Part shown: in pieces, positions 44,643 to 53,285 of the stretch
Layout: every line of letters starts with the position of its first letter
Numbering within the stretch: the first letter of the stretch is position 1
Source: Agrobacterium tumefaciens
GTDB lineage: Bacteria; Pseudomonadota; Alphaproteobacteria; Rhizobiales; Rhizobiaceae
DNA length: 64,000 bases
Direction: 5' to 3'
Assembly: GCA_017744915.1 (NCBI GenBank)
Contig: JAGIAH010000009.1
Span: 310,001 to 374,000 of the forward strand
Notes under the pieces: model-generated
Told to the model about the DNA's origin: nothing
What the model saw: only the letters and a program-made list of their open reading frames with translations
Database searches by the model: none
Position numbers and translations under genes: made by a program

Positions 44643-46580
44643 TCAGGCGCTGTTCCTGGCAGCCGGCACATGTGGCGTCTTGTTCCAGACGAAGGGGCTG
44701 GTTTTGAGCTCCACCACCGCGCGCCAGGCCGCGACGGACAGCATCAGCCAATATAAGGGTATGGCCAGCCAGCGCCTTCCGACCTGTCGCCTTTCATAAC
44801 CGATCATTCTGCTCCGCCCCATCAGCACGAAGATCGTGTAGCTTCCGGCAATATTCAGCACATCGACGGCAAACAGAAGGCCCTGCGAAGAGAGCAGCAT
44901 ATCCGCGCCATTTTCCCGGATGGCCATGGCCATGAAAGCCAGGGCAACGAAGAGCAAGGGATGGGCCAGCGACGACAGAAGCATGCCGCCGATCAGCAGC
45001 TGAAAGACCATATAGGCAATCCACCCCATGTGGCGCGCGGTCGCAAAAGGCGCACGGGTCATCACCAGCCAGCTTTGCAGCCAGCCTTTGTACCAGCGCG
45101 TGCGCTGGTTCAGCCAGACGGGCAGCGCAGTCGGCGCATCCTCCAGCGTCTGCCGCCGGATGACGCCGCAGCGATAACCGAGCCGGTGCAGCCTGAGGCC
45201 CAGATCGGCATCTTCCGTCACATTGTAGGGGTCCCAGGCGCCGGCCCGCCGCAACGCGGCGGTGCGGAAATGATTGGAGGTACCGCCAAGCGGCAGCGGT
45301 AGTCCACGGGCGGCGAGGGCTGGTAAGATGCAGCGGAAGAGCCCCGAATATTCCAACGCGAAACAGGCACTGAGCCAGGAGGAAGAGGCATTGGTGATGA
45401 TAAGCGGCGCCTGCAGGCAGGCGATATCGTCCGGTTGATCCCGGAAGGCGGCATGGGCTTCGCGCAATTGCTGCGGGTGCGGTCGGTCCTCCGCGTCATA
45501 GACGACAACGAAGGTGCCGCGCGCGCCGGAGAGGGCATAGGTCAGGGCCTTTGGTTTGGTGCGCGGCAGGGAGGAAGGCACCCTGACGAGTTCCATATGC
45601 GGGCCAGGATTTATCCGCTCGATCGCCTCGATGGTTGCGCCGTCGTCGGCCTCGCATATCAGCTTGATGTCGAGCCGGGATCGGGGCCAGTCCAGGCGCT
45701 CCAATGCCCCGATGAGCTGCCCGATGACAGCCTCTTCGCGGTAAAGCGCCACCAGAACGGTATAGATCGGCAATTCGCTCTCCTGCGGGAGAGGCAAGAC
45801 GGTTGCCGCGTCGTTTTCGGCAGGGCTATGCATGAGTGCAAGCAGCCGGAAAAGCAGGGTGCAGAGGTAAAGCATCGTCAGGGTGACGTGGAGATAGAGC
45901 AATGCCGCCTGCGTGTAAAACAGCAGCGACAGAATGAGCAGGGTGGCGAGAACGCCGCCCACAAAACCCTGCTGGCCGTGCAGCGTGATCCTGGCGGAAT
46001 GTTGTGGCGCAGTGTTGAAAAGCTGCTGCCGGGTTTCCGCCGAACGGCGAGCCTCACCCGCTTTCCAGATTGCGCTGCGCATGGCCTGCGGTGTGGTCAC
46101 GGCAAGTTCGTCTGAAAGATGCGGATATTGTTCCAGCATGTTTTTCAGCAATTCCATCCGGGCAAGTTCCGGCACGATCAGCAGCACTGTTTTACCGTTC
46201 AGTGGCGTCAGCCGCAAAAACCTCGGTTCGGTGAGTTGAGTGTCCAGATCATTCACATCCGCCACCCGTTCCGGGCCGATTGCCGGGGTGAATGGCAAGC
46301 GCAGAAATCTGGCGAAAGCACCGTAATAGGCTTCCGTCGTGACGAGGCCGCTTGCCAGCAATTCGTCTTCCACGGTCGAGCCGTTTTCCAGCGCCCGCTG
46401 CCTGAAGGCGTCGACATAGGGTTTGCCGAATCCCAGTGAGAAGAGAAAACGGGTCTGCCTCGCCTCGTCCTGTTCGGGGGCACTCCAGAGTGGATTTTCG
46501 TCGGTGCCCGAAAATGCAATTTTTCGTCCGGCCGGCGTCGTGCGAAATGATTCTCGTGTATAGTGCCTAAAATAATCCAT
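44643..46580 (-). CDS. Membrane glycosyltransferase family 2 with MshEN-like N-terminus
   Basis: A 645-residue processive-type GT2. Residues 40-190 resemble the MshEN/GspE N-terminal domain (LLASGLVTTEAYYGAFARFLRLPF), a domain that in other proteins binds c-di-GMP. Two membrane helices follow near residues 200-250. The GT2 catalytic core has the nucleotide-sugar region, DXD equivalent VVYDAEDRP, the acceptor-side TEDADLGLRLH and the Q-x-x-RWYKGW motif; more membrane helices close the C-terminus. It probably polymerises or transfers sugars to an envelope polysaccharide. Start at ATG 46580 is the only good option. Confidence 0.82.
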   Translation of the reverse strand: MDYFRHYTRESFRTTPAGRKIAFSGTDENPLWSAPEQDEARQTRFLFSLGFGKPYVDAFRQRALENGSTVEDELLASGLVTTEAYYGAFARFLRLPFTPAIGPERVADVNDLDTQLTEPRFLRLTPLNGKTVLLIVPELARMELLKNMLEQYPHLSDELAVTTPQAMRSAIWKAGEARRSAETRQQLFNTAPQHSARITLHGQQGFVGGVLATLLILSLLFYTQAALLYLHVTLTMLYLCTLLFRLLALMHSPAENDAATVLPLPQESELPIYTVLVALYREEAVIGQLIGALERLDWPRSRLDIKLICEADDGATIEAIERINPGPHMELVRVPSSLPRTKPKALTYALSGARGTFVVVYDAEDRPHPQQLREAHAAFRDQPDDIACLQAPLIITNASSSWLSACFALEYSGLFRCILPALAARGLPLPLGGTSNHFRTAALRRAGAWDPYNVTEDADLGLRLHRLGYRCGVIRRQTLEDAPTALPVWLNQRTRWYKGWLQSWLVMTRAPFATARHMGWIAYMVFQLLIGGMLLSSLAHPLLFVALAFMAMAIRENGADMLLSSQGLLFAVDVLNIAGSYTIFVLMGRSRMIGYERRQVGRRWLAIPLYWLMLSVAAWRAVVELKTSPFVWNKTPHVPAARNSA

Positions 46581-46633
46581 GCATCGCCGCCGCCCTCATG
46601 GCGACGCCCCACTTCCTTTCACGGATAGTATAG

Positions 46634-47512
46634 ATGAGAATAACGAATGTAACGCGGAATATAGGTCTTGGATTTACTTTAGCTTTCGCTTTGCAATTTG
46701 TTGGTTATTTTAGTGAAGCCCATGCGGAAGGCCTGTCGGATGGAAATCGCATGCCGGTGCTGTTCGACGCGCAGGAGCGGTTTCCGGGAGGTGATCTTTC
46801 CTCCGTTCCCCGCATCAGGTTTCTGATGTCGGTTGATTTCCCGCCTTTCAATTTTACCGATCAGGAGGGCCGGCTTGCGGGTTTTCATGTCGATCTGGTG
46901 CGGGAAATCTGCGCCCAGCTGAAGGTGGAAAGCAAATGCCAGGTGCAGGCGCTGCCGTTTGACGAGCTGGAAGCGGCTCTTGAAATGGGAGAGGGCGAAG
47001 CAGTGATTTCCGGCCTCGCCACCACTGCCGATCTGCGCAAGAGCTTTACCTTCTCGCGGCCCTATCTGCTGTTGCCCGCCCGTCTTGCCGTGAACAAGAC
47101 GGCAAAATTCACCGGCTCCGGCGCGGATGCGCTTTCGGGAAAGAAGGTGGGTGTGGTTGGCAGCTCCCGGCACGAACAGATGCTGAAAGCGTTTTTTCCA
47201 AAAGCCACGGCCGAGAGTTTCGATGGCTACGAACCCATGTATGAGGCGTTGAAGGCAGGCAAGGTGGACGCGATCTTCGCCGACGGTCTGCGCCTGTCTT
47301 TCTGGGTTTCGGGAAGTGCGTCCGAAGGCTGCTGCGCGCTCTTCGGTGGTCCTTACATGTCTGACCGGTTTCTCGGCGAAGGCCTGTCCATCATGACGGT
47401 CGATCCGGATAACGTACTGGTGCCGGCTTTCGATCAGGCGCTGGCCGCCCTTTCGCGAAACGGCCGGCTGGAAGAAATCTACCGGCGTTATTTCCCCTAT
47501 GGGCTCTATTAG
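46634..47512 (+). CDS. Periplasmic solute-binding protein, family 3 (orphan)
   Basis: A 292-residue protein with a signal peptide of about 30 residues ending SEAHA-EG. The remainder is a SBP_bac_3 fold: RIRFLMSVDFPPFNFTDQEGRLAGFHVDLVREI (shown here only in part as DFPPFNFTD and GFHVDLV), VISGLATTADLRKSFTFSRPY, and GSSRHEQML. Family members bind polar amino acids, but no permease or ATPase gene is adjacent, so it may be a sensor partner or use a distant transporter. Divergent from the glycosyltransferase with 53 bp between. Confidence 0.82.
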   Translation: MRITNVTRNIGLGFTLAFALQFVGYFSEAHAEGLSDGNRMPVLFDAQERFPGGDLSSVPRIRFLMSVDFPPFNFTDQEGRLAGFHVDLVREICAQLKVESKCQVQALPFDELEAALEMGEGEAVISGLATTADLRKSFTFSRPYLLLPARLAVNKTAKFTGSGADALSGKKVGVVGSSRHEQMLKAFFPKATAESFDGYEPMYEALKAGKVDAIFADGLRLSFWVSGSASEGCCALFGGPYMSDRFLGEGLSIMTVDPDNVLVPAFDQALAALSRNGRLEEIYRRYFPYGLY

Positions 47513-47551
47513 AGGGAGCCGGCCTGTCCGGACCGGCCCTGACACCGGCCT

Positions 47552-48844
47552 TTATTTGGCTGGCGCGAAAACCTCTTCGTTGCGTCGCAGGCGCAGAAGC
47601 GCGATCCACACGGCGGCGGCGATGGCGGTTTCCACCATGAAATAGCTGCCGATCGTTCCCGAAATGCTGAAGGACCAGGTGAAGAAGGCGACGACGACGG
47701 AGCCGATAAGATTGCCGCTGTTCCAAATCTTGGCGCGAATATCCTGCCGCCCGGAAGCGCCGAGCGCCTCGAGCGCGGTGGCCGCAACGGCCATGGGCAG
47801 GACGGCCCAGCAAAGCACGCGGGTGATGATGGGCAGCGAGACATATTCGTCGCCGAACAAAAGCGGCAGGAAGGGTGCGATGATGAAAATGACGAGCGCG
47901 CTGCCCGTTGCGATGAAAAGCGCCGCCTTCAGCACGTTATAGGCGCGCTCTATGGTCTTGGTAATGCCCTGCAGGGCAGCGGAGGCCGAGCCCGGATAGA
48001 TCAGCCGGTTGAGAGCCTCGACGGAGAGATAGGAACTATCGAGAATGCGCCGGGCGATGGAATAGCTGCCCAGTACCTCGGCGCTGGCAATGGCGCCGAG
48101 AACGAGAATATCGGCATTGCCGCGCACGGCCTTGAACAGGAACTGGGTGGAAAACAGGATGCCGATGCGGATTTCCTCACGGACGATCCGGAATACCGGC
48201 CTGCCGAGTCTCGCGATCGCCTTGACGGAAATCATGGCCGCAATGGTGTGGGCGGCAAGGTTCCACAGCGCCCAGGCCTCAACCGTTTCCACCTTGAAGA
48301 TGAGGCAGGCCACCACGGCGGCAATGGTGCGGGCGACGGCGAACATCACTTCCAGCTTGTTGGCCGAGCCGAAGTCGGAATGGGCGATGAAGCTCTGCGT
48401 GGAAAGCGAGATGACCTTCAGGAGAACGAGGTTGGTGAACAGGATCAGGAAGGTGGTGATCAGCGTGTGCAGCAATGTTTCCGAGGTCGGGAAAAAAACC
48501 GGGATCGTCACCATGCCGATGATCGTCAGTACCACGCCGGTCGCAGCGCTCAGGAGATAGCTGTGGCCGAGCATGACGGGAAACATGCTGCGATCCTGCG
48601 CAACACGGCGGATCAGCGATTCCTGCGAACCGATGCCGCAGATCTGAACACCGAGATTGGTGACGGCGGTAATGGAGGCGTAAAGCGCGAATTGTTCGAC
48701 ACCGAGATGGCGGGCAAGCAGTGCAAAGGTCAGAAGCTGGGCGGCGCTGGACATGAGGAGCGCCCCGCCGGATGCCATATAGGTCAATCCCAATCTGACT
48801 AGATGGCCGAGCCGCGGCGTATTGAACGACACCTCATTCTCCAT
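47552..48844 (-). CDS. Polysaccharide flippase (Wzx-like, MATE/PST family)
   Basis: A 430-residue integral membrane protein with about twelve hydrophobic helices, typical of Wzx-type lipid-linked oligosaccharide flippases. ALLMSSAAQLLTFALLARHLG opens the fold (quoted in part) and polar residues are sparse. ATG 48844 has GGA upstream; 48856 is possible. With the Wzy-like protein and glycosyltransferase it forms a small envelope-polysaccharide set, divergent from the ligase gene and convergent with the solute-binding gene. Confidence 0.8.
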   Translation of the reverse strand: MENEVSFNTPRLGHLVRLGLTYMASGGALLMSSAAQLLTFALLARHLGVEQFALYASITAVTNLGVQICGIGSQESLIRRVAQDRSMFPVMLGHSYLLSAATGVVLTIIGMVTIPVFFPTSETLLHTLITTFLILFTNLVLLKVISLSTQSFIAHSDFGSANKLEVMFAVARTIAAVVACLIFKVETVEAWALWNLAAHTIAAMISVKAIARLGRPVFRIVREEIRIGILFSTQFLFKAVRGNADILVLGAIASAEVLGSYSIARRILDSSYLSVEALNRLIYPGSASAALQGITKTIERAYNVLKAALFIATGSALVIFIIAPFLPLLFGDEYVSLPIITRVLCWAVLPMAVAATALEALGASGRQDIRAKIWNSGNLIGSVVVAFFTWSFSISGTIGSYFMVETAIAAAVWIALLRLRRNEEVFAPAK

Positions 48845-49129
48845 TTTTTCCGGCATTGCCGGGCGAATTCAAAAAGGAACTGTCCTGTTTTGAAATGTGA
48901 CGAACTGAAAGGCCGGCGACCGGGCAATAATCCGACACCGATAACCCGAATGAATGACAGTTTCTCCTGTCTTAGCCTTCTTGAGGTAAGAGAGGGTTAA
49001 AGCAATTGCACAATAATGATGATAATGACTGTTTATGGTTATTTGGACATGGCCCTGTTTTAGAAGGGTTTCGTTGTTCGTCACAAGGCAGGCCCATGAT
49101 CCGATTGTCCAGTTCCGGTGCACGCGACC

Positions 49130-50425
49130 ATGCCGCGTTTGGCTGATACGCGGTCCATTGCTTCCGAGAGCAGCGCCATCTCCCTGTCGGGTGGCCGTCG
49201 CGACGCGATTTTTTTCGTCGTCACCATGCTCTATATCTGGATTTCCGTAGCCCCTTTCGAAAATCTTGCCGCTCCCCCTGTGCCCCACGCTGCAGCAAAC
49301 CAGCTGACCGGGCTGATGATTGCGGGCATGCTGGGGGTTTTTGCGCTGCGCCACCGGCTGACTGGCCTTCTCCTGCGGCCCCGCTTGCCCATTCTCCTGC
49401 TGTTTTTCTGGCTGGTCATCTGCTCGGTGCTGGGTGCTGAACCCGGCACGTCGCTGCAACGCCTGATCTTCACCGCGCTTTTATGTTTCATCACCAGCGT
49501 TCTGGTCGTCATGCCGCGCGACCGGCGGCAGTTCGACCGGATGATGGCCATCTTCGCCCTCATTTTGCTGGCGCTTTGTTATCTCGGCGTGATCTTCCTG
49601 AGTTCGCGCTCGATCCACCAGCCCTATGACCTTGATGAAAAGGCGCTCGCCGGCGATTGGCGCGGCATCTTCAATCACAAGAACGCCGCCGCTCCGGCCA
49701 TGATCATTCTTTTCATGATCGGGCTTTACCTGCGCAACGCCTGGTCGGTGCTGGGCGGCATTGCGATTACGCTGCTGGCCGGGTTCTTTCTCTGGAAGAC
49801 TAACGGAAAAACGGCGGCCATGCTTTTGCCCGTCACCCTGGCGCTGGTCTGGATCATGGAACGGCATGCCCACCGCACCTTGCTGATGATCGGTGGTCTT
49901 CTGGCCTTCCTCAACATCGTCGCGGTTGGCTCCACCTATTTTCCGAGCATACAGAATTTTGTCGAAAGCCTGGGCATCGATTCCACCTTCACCGGGCGGA
50001 CGGACATATGGCGCCTGTCCTTCGACACCTTCGCGCAATCGCCGATCTTCGGGCAGGGGTTTCAGGCTTTCTGGACGAGCGACCGTTTGCTGTCGCAGGC
50101 CGATATTGCCGGCACCTGGGCGGTCACCGCTTTCCATGCCCATAATGGCTATGTCGAAAGCCTGCTGAATGGCGGCTTGCCGGCCTTCATTCTTACCGTT
50201 CTGTGGTTGGTCATCATACCGGCAAATGATTTCCGCACGGCGGTGGTCAAGGGCACGGATCCGGGGCTGACCCGACTTTTTGCACGAATTTGGGTGTATG
50301 CGCTGCTTTCTTCGTGTCTTGAGAGTAATTTCTTTACCGGAACCGGGCCTATTTGGTCTTCTCTGCTGATCGCAGTCTATTGTTTGAGGCATCAGGCCTA
50401 CGACATACTTGAACAGGGGCAGTAA
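49130..50425 (+). CDS. O-antigen polymerase/ligase-like protein (Wzy_C family)
   Basis: A 431-residue membrane protein with about eleven helices and a large periplasmic loop. The Wzy_C/WaaL-family landmarks are the loop segment GRTDIWRLSFDTFAQSPIFGQGFQAFW (part quoted as SPIFGQGF) and HAHNGYVESLL, containing the conserved His-Asn. Such proteins join or polymerise saccharide units on the periplasmic side. ATG 49130 is chosen over a GTG at 49118. A polysaccharide deacetylase begins 26 bp later, likely co-transcribed. Confidence 0.8.
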   Translation: MPRLADTRSIASESSAISLSGGRRDAIFFVVTMLYIWISVAPFENLAAPPVPHAAANQLTGLMIAGMLGVFALRHRLTGLLLRPRLPILLLFFWLVICSVLGAEPGTSLQRLIFTALLCFITSVLVVMPRDRRQFDRMMAIFALILLALCYLGVIFLSSRSIHQPYDLDEKALAGDWRGIFNHKNAAAPAMIILFMIGLYLRNAWSVLGGIAITLLAGFFLWKTNGKTAAMLLPVTLALVWIMERHAHRTLLMIGGLLAFLNIVAVGSTYFPSIQNFVESLGIDSTFTGRTDIWRLSFDTFAQSPIFGQGFQAFWTSDRLLSQADIAGTWAVTAFHAHNGYVESLLNGGLPAFILTVLWLVIIPANDFRTAVVKGTDPGLTRLFARIWVYALLSSCLESNFFTGTGPIWSSLLIAVYCLRHQAYDILEQGQ

Positions 50426-50451
50426 TTTGCAGACAGGCCGGGGGGCTTTGT

Positions 50452-51204
50452 ATGACACAAAAAATCGGGACTTTTGCAGACCGGATCAATAACCGGCTGG
50501 TGCGGTATTTTCCGGGACCGCAGGCGCGGATCGAAACGTCCGAACCGATCGTGTCCTTCACATTCGACGATGTGCCGGCAACCGCCTGGACAGAGGGTGC
50601 GCGCATTCTGGAAAAGGAGGGCGTTTGCGGGACGTTTTACATCGCCGGCGTGTTCATCGACAAATATGATGAACAGCAGGAGATGATTTCCGCGAAAGGT
50701 TGCTCGGAACTGGCGGCGGCCGGTCATGAGCTTGCCTGCCACACCTTTTCCCATCGCAAACTCTCGAGTTTTTCACGACGGGGGCTTGAGGCGGATCTCG
50801 ATCGTAATGACAGCGTGCTGGGATCCTTTGATGGAAGCCGTCACGGGCGGAATTTCTCCGTTCCCTTCGGCATGGCCTCACCGCTCATGCAGCCGCTCTT
50901 GCGGCGCCGGTTCAGAACCGCGCGCGGCATCATGCCGGGCATCAATCGCGGCAGCGTCGATCCGTATAATCTTGCCGCCGTCGAGTTGCGTGCGGATCAA
51001 AACTACCTCGACGCCGCCGACCACTGGCTTGAGGATGTTTTGCAAAAGGGCGGCTGGCTCATCATCTTCACCCATGATGTCTCGCAGACACCAAGCTTCT
51101 ACGGTTGCCCGGAAGGCCGATTTGAGGGCCTCGTCCGCAAAGCGGTGTCCGGCGGTGCGAAGATCATGACGGTCGATGCCGCCGCAAGGACATTCGGCCT
51201 TTAA
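50452..51204 (+). CDS. Polysaccharide deacetylase (NodB homology domain)
   Basis: A 250-residue carbohydrate esterase 4-type enzyme. The metal-binding site is complete: TFDD at residues 37-40, then H-T-F-S-H at 97-101 supplying two His ligands, with VPFG and the C-terminal IFTHDVS (catalytic His). No signal peptide is evident, so it may act in the cytoplasm or at the membrane. Substrate is probably N-acetylated sugar in the polysaccharide of this neighbourhood. Follows the Wzy-like gene by 26 bp. Confidence 0.85.
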   Translation: MTQKIGTFADRINNRLVRYFPGPQARIETSEPIVSFTFDDVPATAWTEGARILEKEGVCGTFYIAGVFIDKYDEQQEMISAKGCSELAAAGHELACHTFSHRKLSSFSRRGLEADLDRNDSVLGSFDGSRHGRNFSVPFGMASPLMQPLLRRRFRTARGIMPGINRGSVDPYNLAAVELRADQNYLDAADHWLEDVLQKGGWLIIFTHDVSQTPSFYGCPEGRFEGLVRKAVSGGAKIMTVDAAARTFGL

Positions 51205-51266
51205 AGCAATGGTCTCGGCGCGCCTTGCCCGAGCGATGCCGGGAAACCCATGCCCGCGATTGCGGG

Positions 51267-51917
51267 CTACTGGCTGGCCCAGATGATGCGGGCGATCCAT
51301 TCCACATCGGCCATGTCGAAGCTGCGATTGGGATGTTCGGGGTTGAGCGAAAGAAGCTCGATGTTTTTGGGGCTTTGCCGCGCCAGTACCTTGGCCATCA
51401 CTTCGCCATCGCGGCTTTTCAACACCACGCGGTCGCCGCGCCGCACCTGCGCACCGGGCTCCACGATGAGGATGTCGCCATCGCGGTAAAGCGGCATCAT
51501 GCTCTCGCCCTGCACTTCCAGCGCGTAGACGCCCTGCTTGCGCTCGGGAGAAGAGGGAAACTCCACCACATCCCAGCCTTGACCCGCCGGAAAACCGCCA
51601 TCATCGAAAAAACCGCCGGAACCGGCCTGCGCAAAACCGAGCAGGGGAATGGCATTGTCCACACCGGAAGGCTGCATCGTCTGCGCCCTGCCGAAAGCAT
51701 AACCGAAAAACTGGTCGACACTGGCTCCCGTCGCCTCCAGCACCTTGGAGACGGATTCCGTCGAGGGCCAGCGTTTGCGGCCATCCGGCCCGAAGCGTTT
51801 CGATTTATTGAACGAGGTGGGATCGAGGCCGGCGCGCTTCGCCAATGCCGAAGGCGTCAGCTGATGGCGTTCGGCAAGCGTATCGATGGCGCTCCAGATC
51901 GTCTCGTGTGACAGCAT
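51267..51917 (-). CDS. S24-family (LexA-like) transcriptional regulator
   Basis: A 216-residue regulator. The N-terminal 70 residues form a helix-turn-helix (LTPSALAKRAGLDPTSFNKSKR). The C-terminal domain is an S24 peptidase fold with catalytic Ser139 in GESMMPLY and Lys176 in EVMAKVL, and an AG dipeptide at 98-99 that could be the self-cleavage site as in LexA/CI. It may therefore be a stress-cleavable repressor; it is not LexA itself, whose DNA-binding domain differs. A 9-bp dyad at 51967-51996 just upstream is a candidate autoregulatory operator. Confidence 0.8.
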   Translation of the reverse strand: MLSHETIWSAIDTLAERHQLTPSALAKRAGLDPTSFNKSKRFGPDGRKRWPSTESVSKVLEATGASVDQFFGYAFGRAQTMQPSGVDNAIPLLGFAQAGSGGFFDDGGFPAGQGWDVVEFPSSPERKQGVYALEVQGESMMPLYRDGDILIVEPGAQVRRGDRVVLKSRDGEVMAKVLARQSPKNIELLSLNPEHPNRSFDMADVEWIARIIWASQ

Positions 51918-51966
51918 GATAGAAAGCCCGCAAGTGGAGCCGATAGCGGAAAGCTCCTGTCGTTTA

Positions 51967-51996
51967 CTGACCGGAATCTAGCCCAAATCCGGTCAG
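51967..51996. promoter_or_regulatory. Dyad upstream of the S24 regulator
   Basis: CTGACCGGA and TCCGGTCAG separated by 12 bases, 50 bp before the regulator start. Possible autoregulation site. Confidence 0.45.
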
Positions 51997-52029
51997 GAGT
52001 AAAGGAATGAAAGGAATAAAATCCTTGCC

Positions 52030-52680
52030 CTAGGCCACCATGGCCGATGTATTTATCTTGGCGAGCTGGATGACCGCCTGCGTGCGGCTGTCGACCTTGA
52101 GCTTCAGCAGGATAGCTGAGACATGCGCCTTGATGGTGGCCTCGGAAACATTGAGTTCATAGGCGATCTGCTTGTTCAGCAGCCCTTCGGCCAGCATGCC
52201 GAGCACCCGGCTCTGCTGCGGTGTCAGCGTTCTGAGCCGGCCGATCAGATCGGCCACGTCAGGATCCTGCTCCTTCTCGCCGTGATGACCCGACGGTATC
52301 CAGACATCGCCTTCCAGAACCGCGCGGATGCCGTCCCTGATGTCGTCAATGCCCGAGGATTTGGAAATGAAACCGGAAGCGCCGAGTTCGATCGACCGGC
52401 GAACGGTGGTCGCATCATCCGTTGCCGAAACGATGACGATCGGCAGACTGGAGAATTCCGCTCTCAGCGCCATCAGGCCTGAAAATCCGCTGACCCCCGG
52501 CATGGCGAGATCGAGAAGCATGAGATCGGCGTCGTTGCGCGCTGCGGCTGCACGTCGCGCAGCCTCGAAATCCCCGGCCTCGATGATGGTCTGTTGCCCG
52601 TCGAGACCGGATACGGCCTGTTTCAGGGCACCGCGAAAAAGCGGGTGGTCATCTGCGATGATAATGACAAGTTCCGACAT
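52030..52680 (-). CDS. NarL/FixJ-family response regulator (orphan)
   Basis: A 216-residue regulator with receiver (residues 1-120; acidic pair ADDHP, phosphoacceptor Asp57 in LLLDLAMPG, Ser/Thr in IVSATDD, Lys in FISKSSG) and a LuxR-type HTH (LTPQQSRVLGMLAEGLLNKQIAYELNVSEATIKAHVSAIL, shown in part as LNKQIAYELNVSEATIKAH). No histidine kinase is adjacent. GGGAGGGG precedes the ATG. Transcribed towards the S24 regulator but independent of it. Confidence 0.9.
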   Translation of the reverse strand: MSELVIIIADDHPLFRGALKQAVSGLDGQQTIIEAGDFEAARRAAAARNDADLMLLDLAMPGVSGFSGLMALRAEFSSLPIVIVSATDDATTVRRSIELGASGFISKSSGIDDIRDGIRAVLEGDVWIPSGHHGEKEQDPDVADLIGRLRTLTPQQSRVLGMLAEGLLNKQIAYELNVSEATIKAHVSAILLKLKVDSRTQAVIQLAKINTSAMVA

Positions 52681-52931
52681 TCTGGCCCCCTCCCAAGGGC
52701 GTTATGCGGTTCTTTTTCAGCGATTGGCTCACTCCCTTGCCGGCGGTCGAAACACGGCCGGCTCCTCCGCGGAAGGTTGCGCCAATCGCTCCGGCATTAC
52801 AAGGAAAAGCTTGTGGACAGGCGGCCTTTCAGGGCTTCCGCAATAAAAATGCCGTGGAAACTGTGGACAATCTTCAAGCTTTGCGGCAAACCGCCCGGAC
52901 AGGAAAGCGCTGGAAAGCCTTGGAGAACGCC

Positions 52932-53285
52932 ATGCAGGAAACGCCCGCGATCATCTATAAAATCGTGCCGGAGACGTTGTGGAGTGCCGCCAGGGCAAAG
53001 GGTGTCTTCGAAGGCGCCGCCATCGATCTGACCGACGGTTTCATTCATTTCTCGACGGCAAAACAGGTGGCCGAGACCGCCGCGCGGCATTTTTCCGGCC
53101 AGGTCGATCTGCTTCTGATCGCCGTCGACGGCGCAGCGCTCGGCGACAAGCTGGTCTATGAACCATCCAGGGGCGGCGATCTTTTTCCGCATCTCTACGC
53201 CCCGCTTCCCTTAAGCGCCGTGCTTTGGGAAACGCCGCTCTCACTCGATCATGATGGCCAGCACCAGTTTCCGGAGATTTTGTGA
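52932..53285 (+). CDS. DUF952 family protein
   Basis: A 117-residue protein with the DUF952 pattern: IYKIVPETLW, DLTDGFIHFSTAKQVAETA (part quoted as DGFIHFSTA) and LVYEPSRGGDLFPHLYAPLPL. The ATG at 52932 has GGAG upstream; a longer frame from 52704 lacks similarity. Its stop TGA overlaps the pyrD ATG by one base (TGATG), so the two are co-translated. Function unknown; the linkage with pyrD is common in Rhizobiales. Confidence 0.82.
   Translation: MQETPAIIYKIVPETLWSAARAKGVFEGAAIDLTDGFIHFSTAKQVAETAARHFSGQVDLLLIAVDGAALGDKLVYEPSRGGDLFPHLYAPLPLSAVLWETPLSLDHDGQHQFPEIL

Noticed and set aside
44463-44756. 97-codon plus-strand frame after the glycine-rich gene
   Set aside because: It starts inside the terminator hairpin and overlaps the end of the glycosyltransferase on the other strand; no family resemblance.
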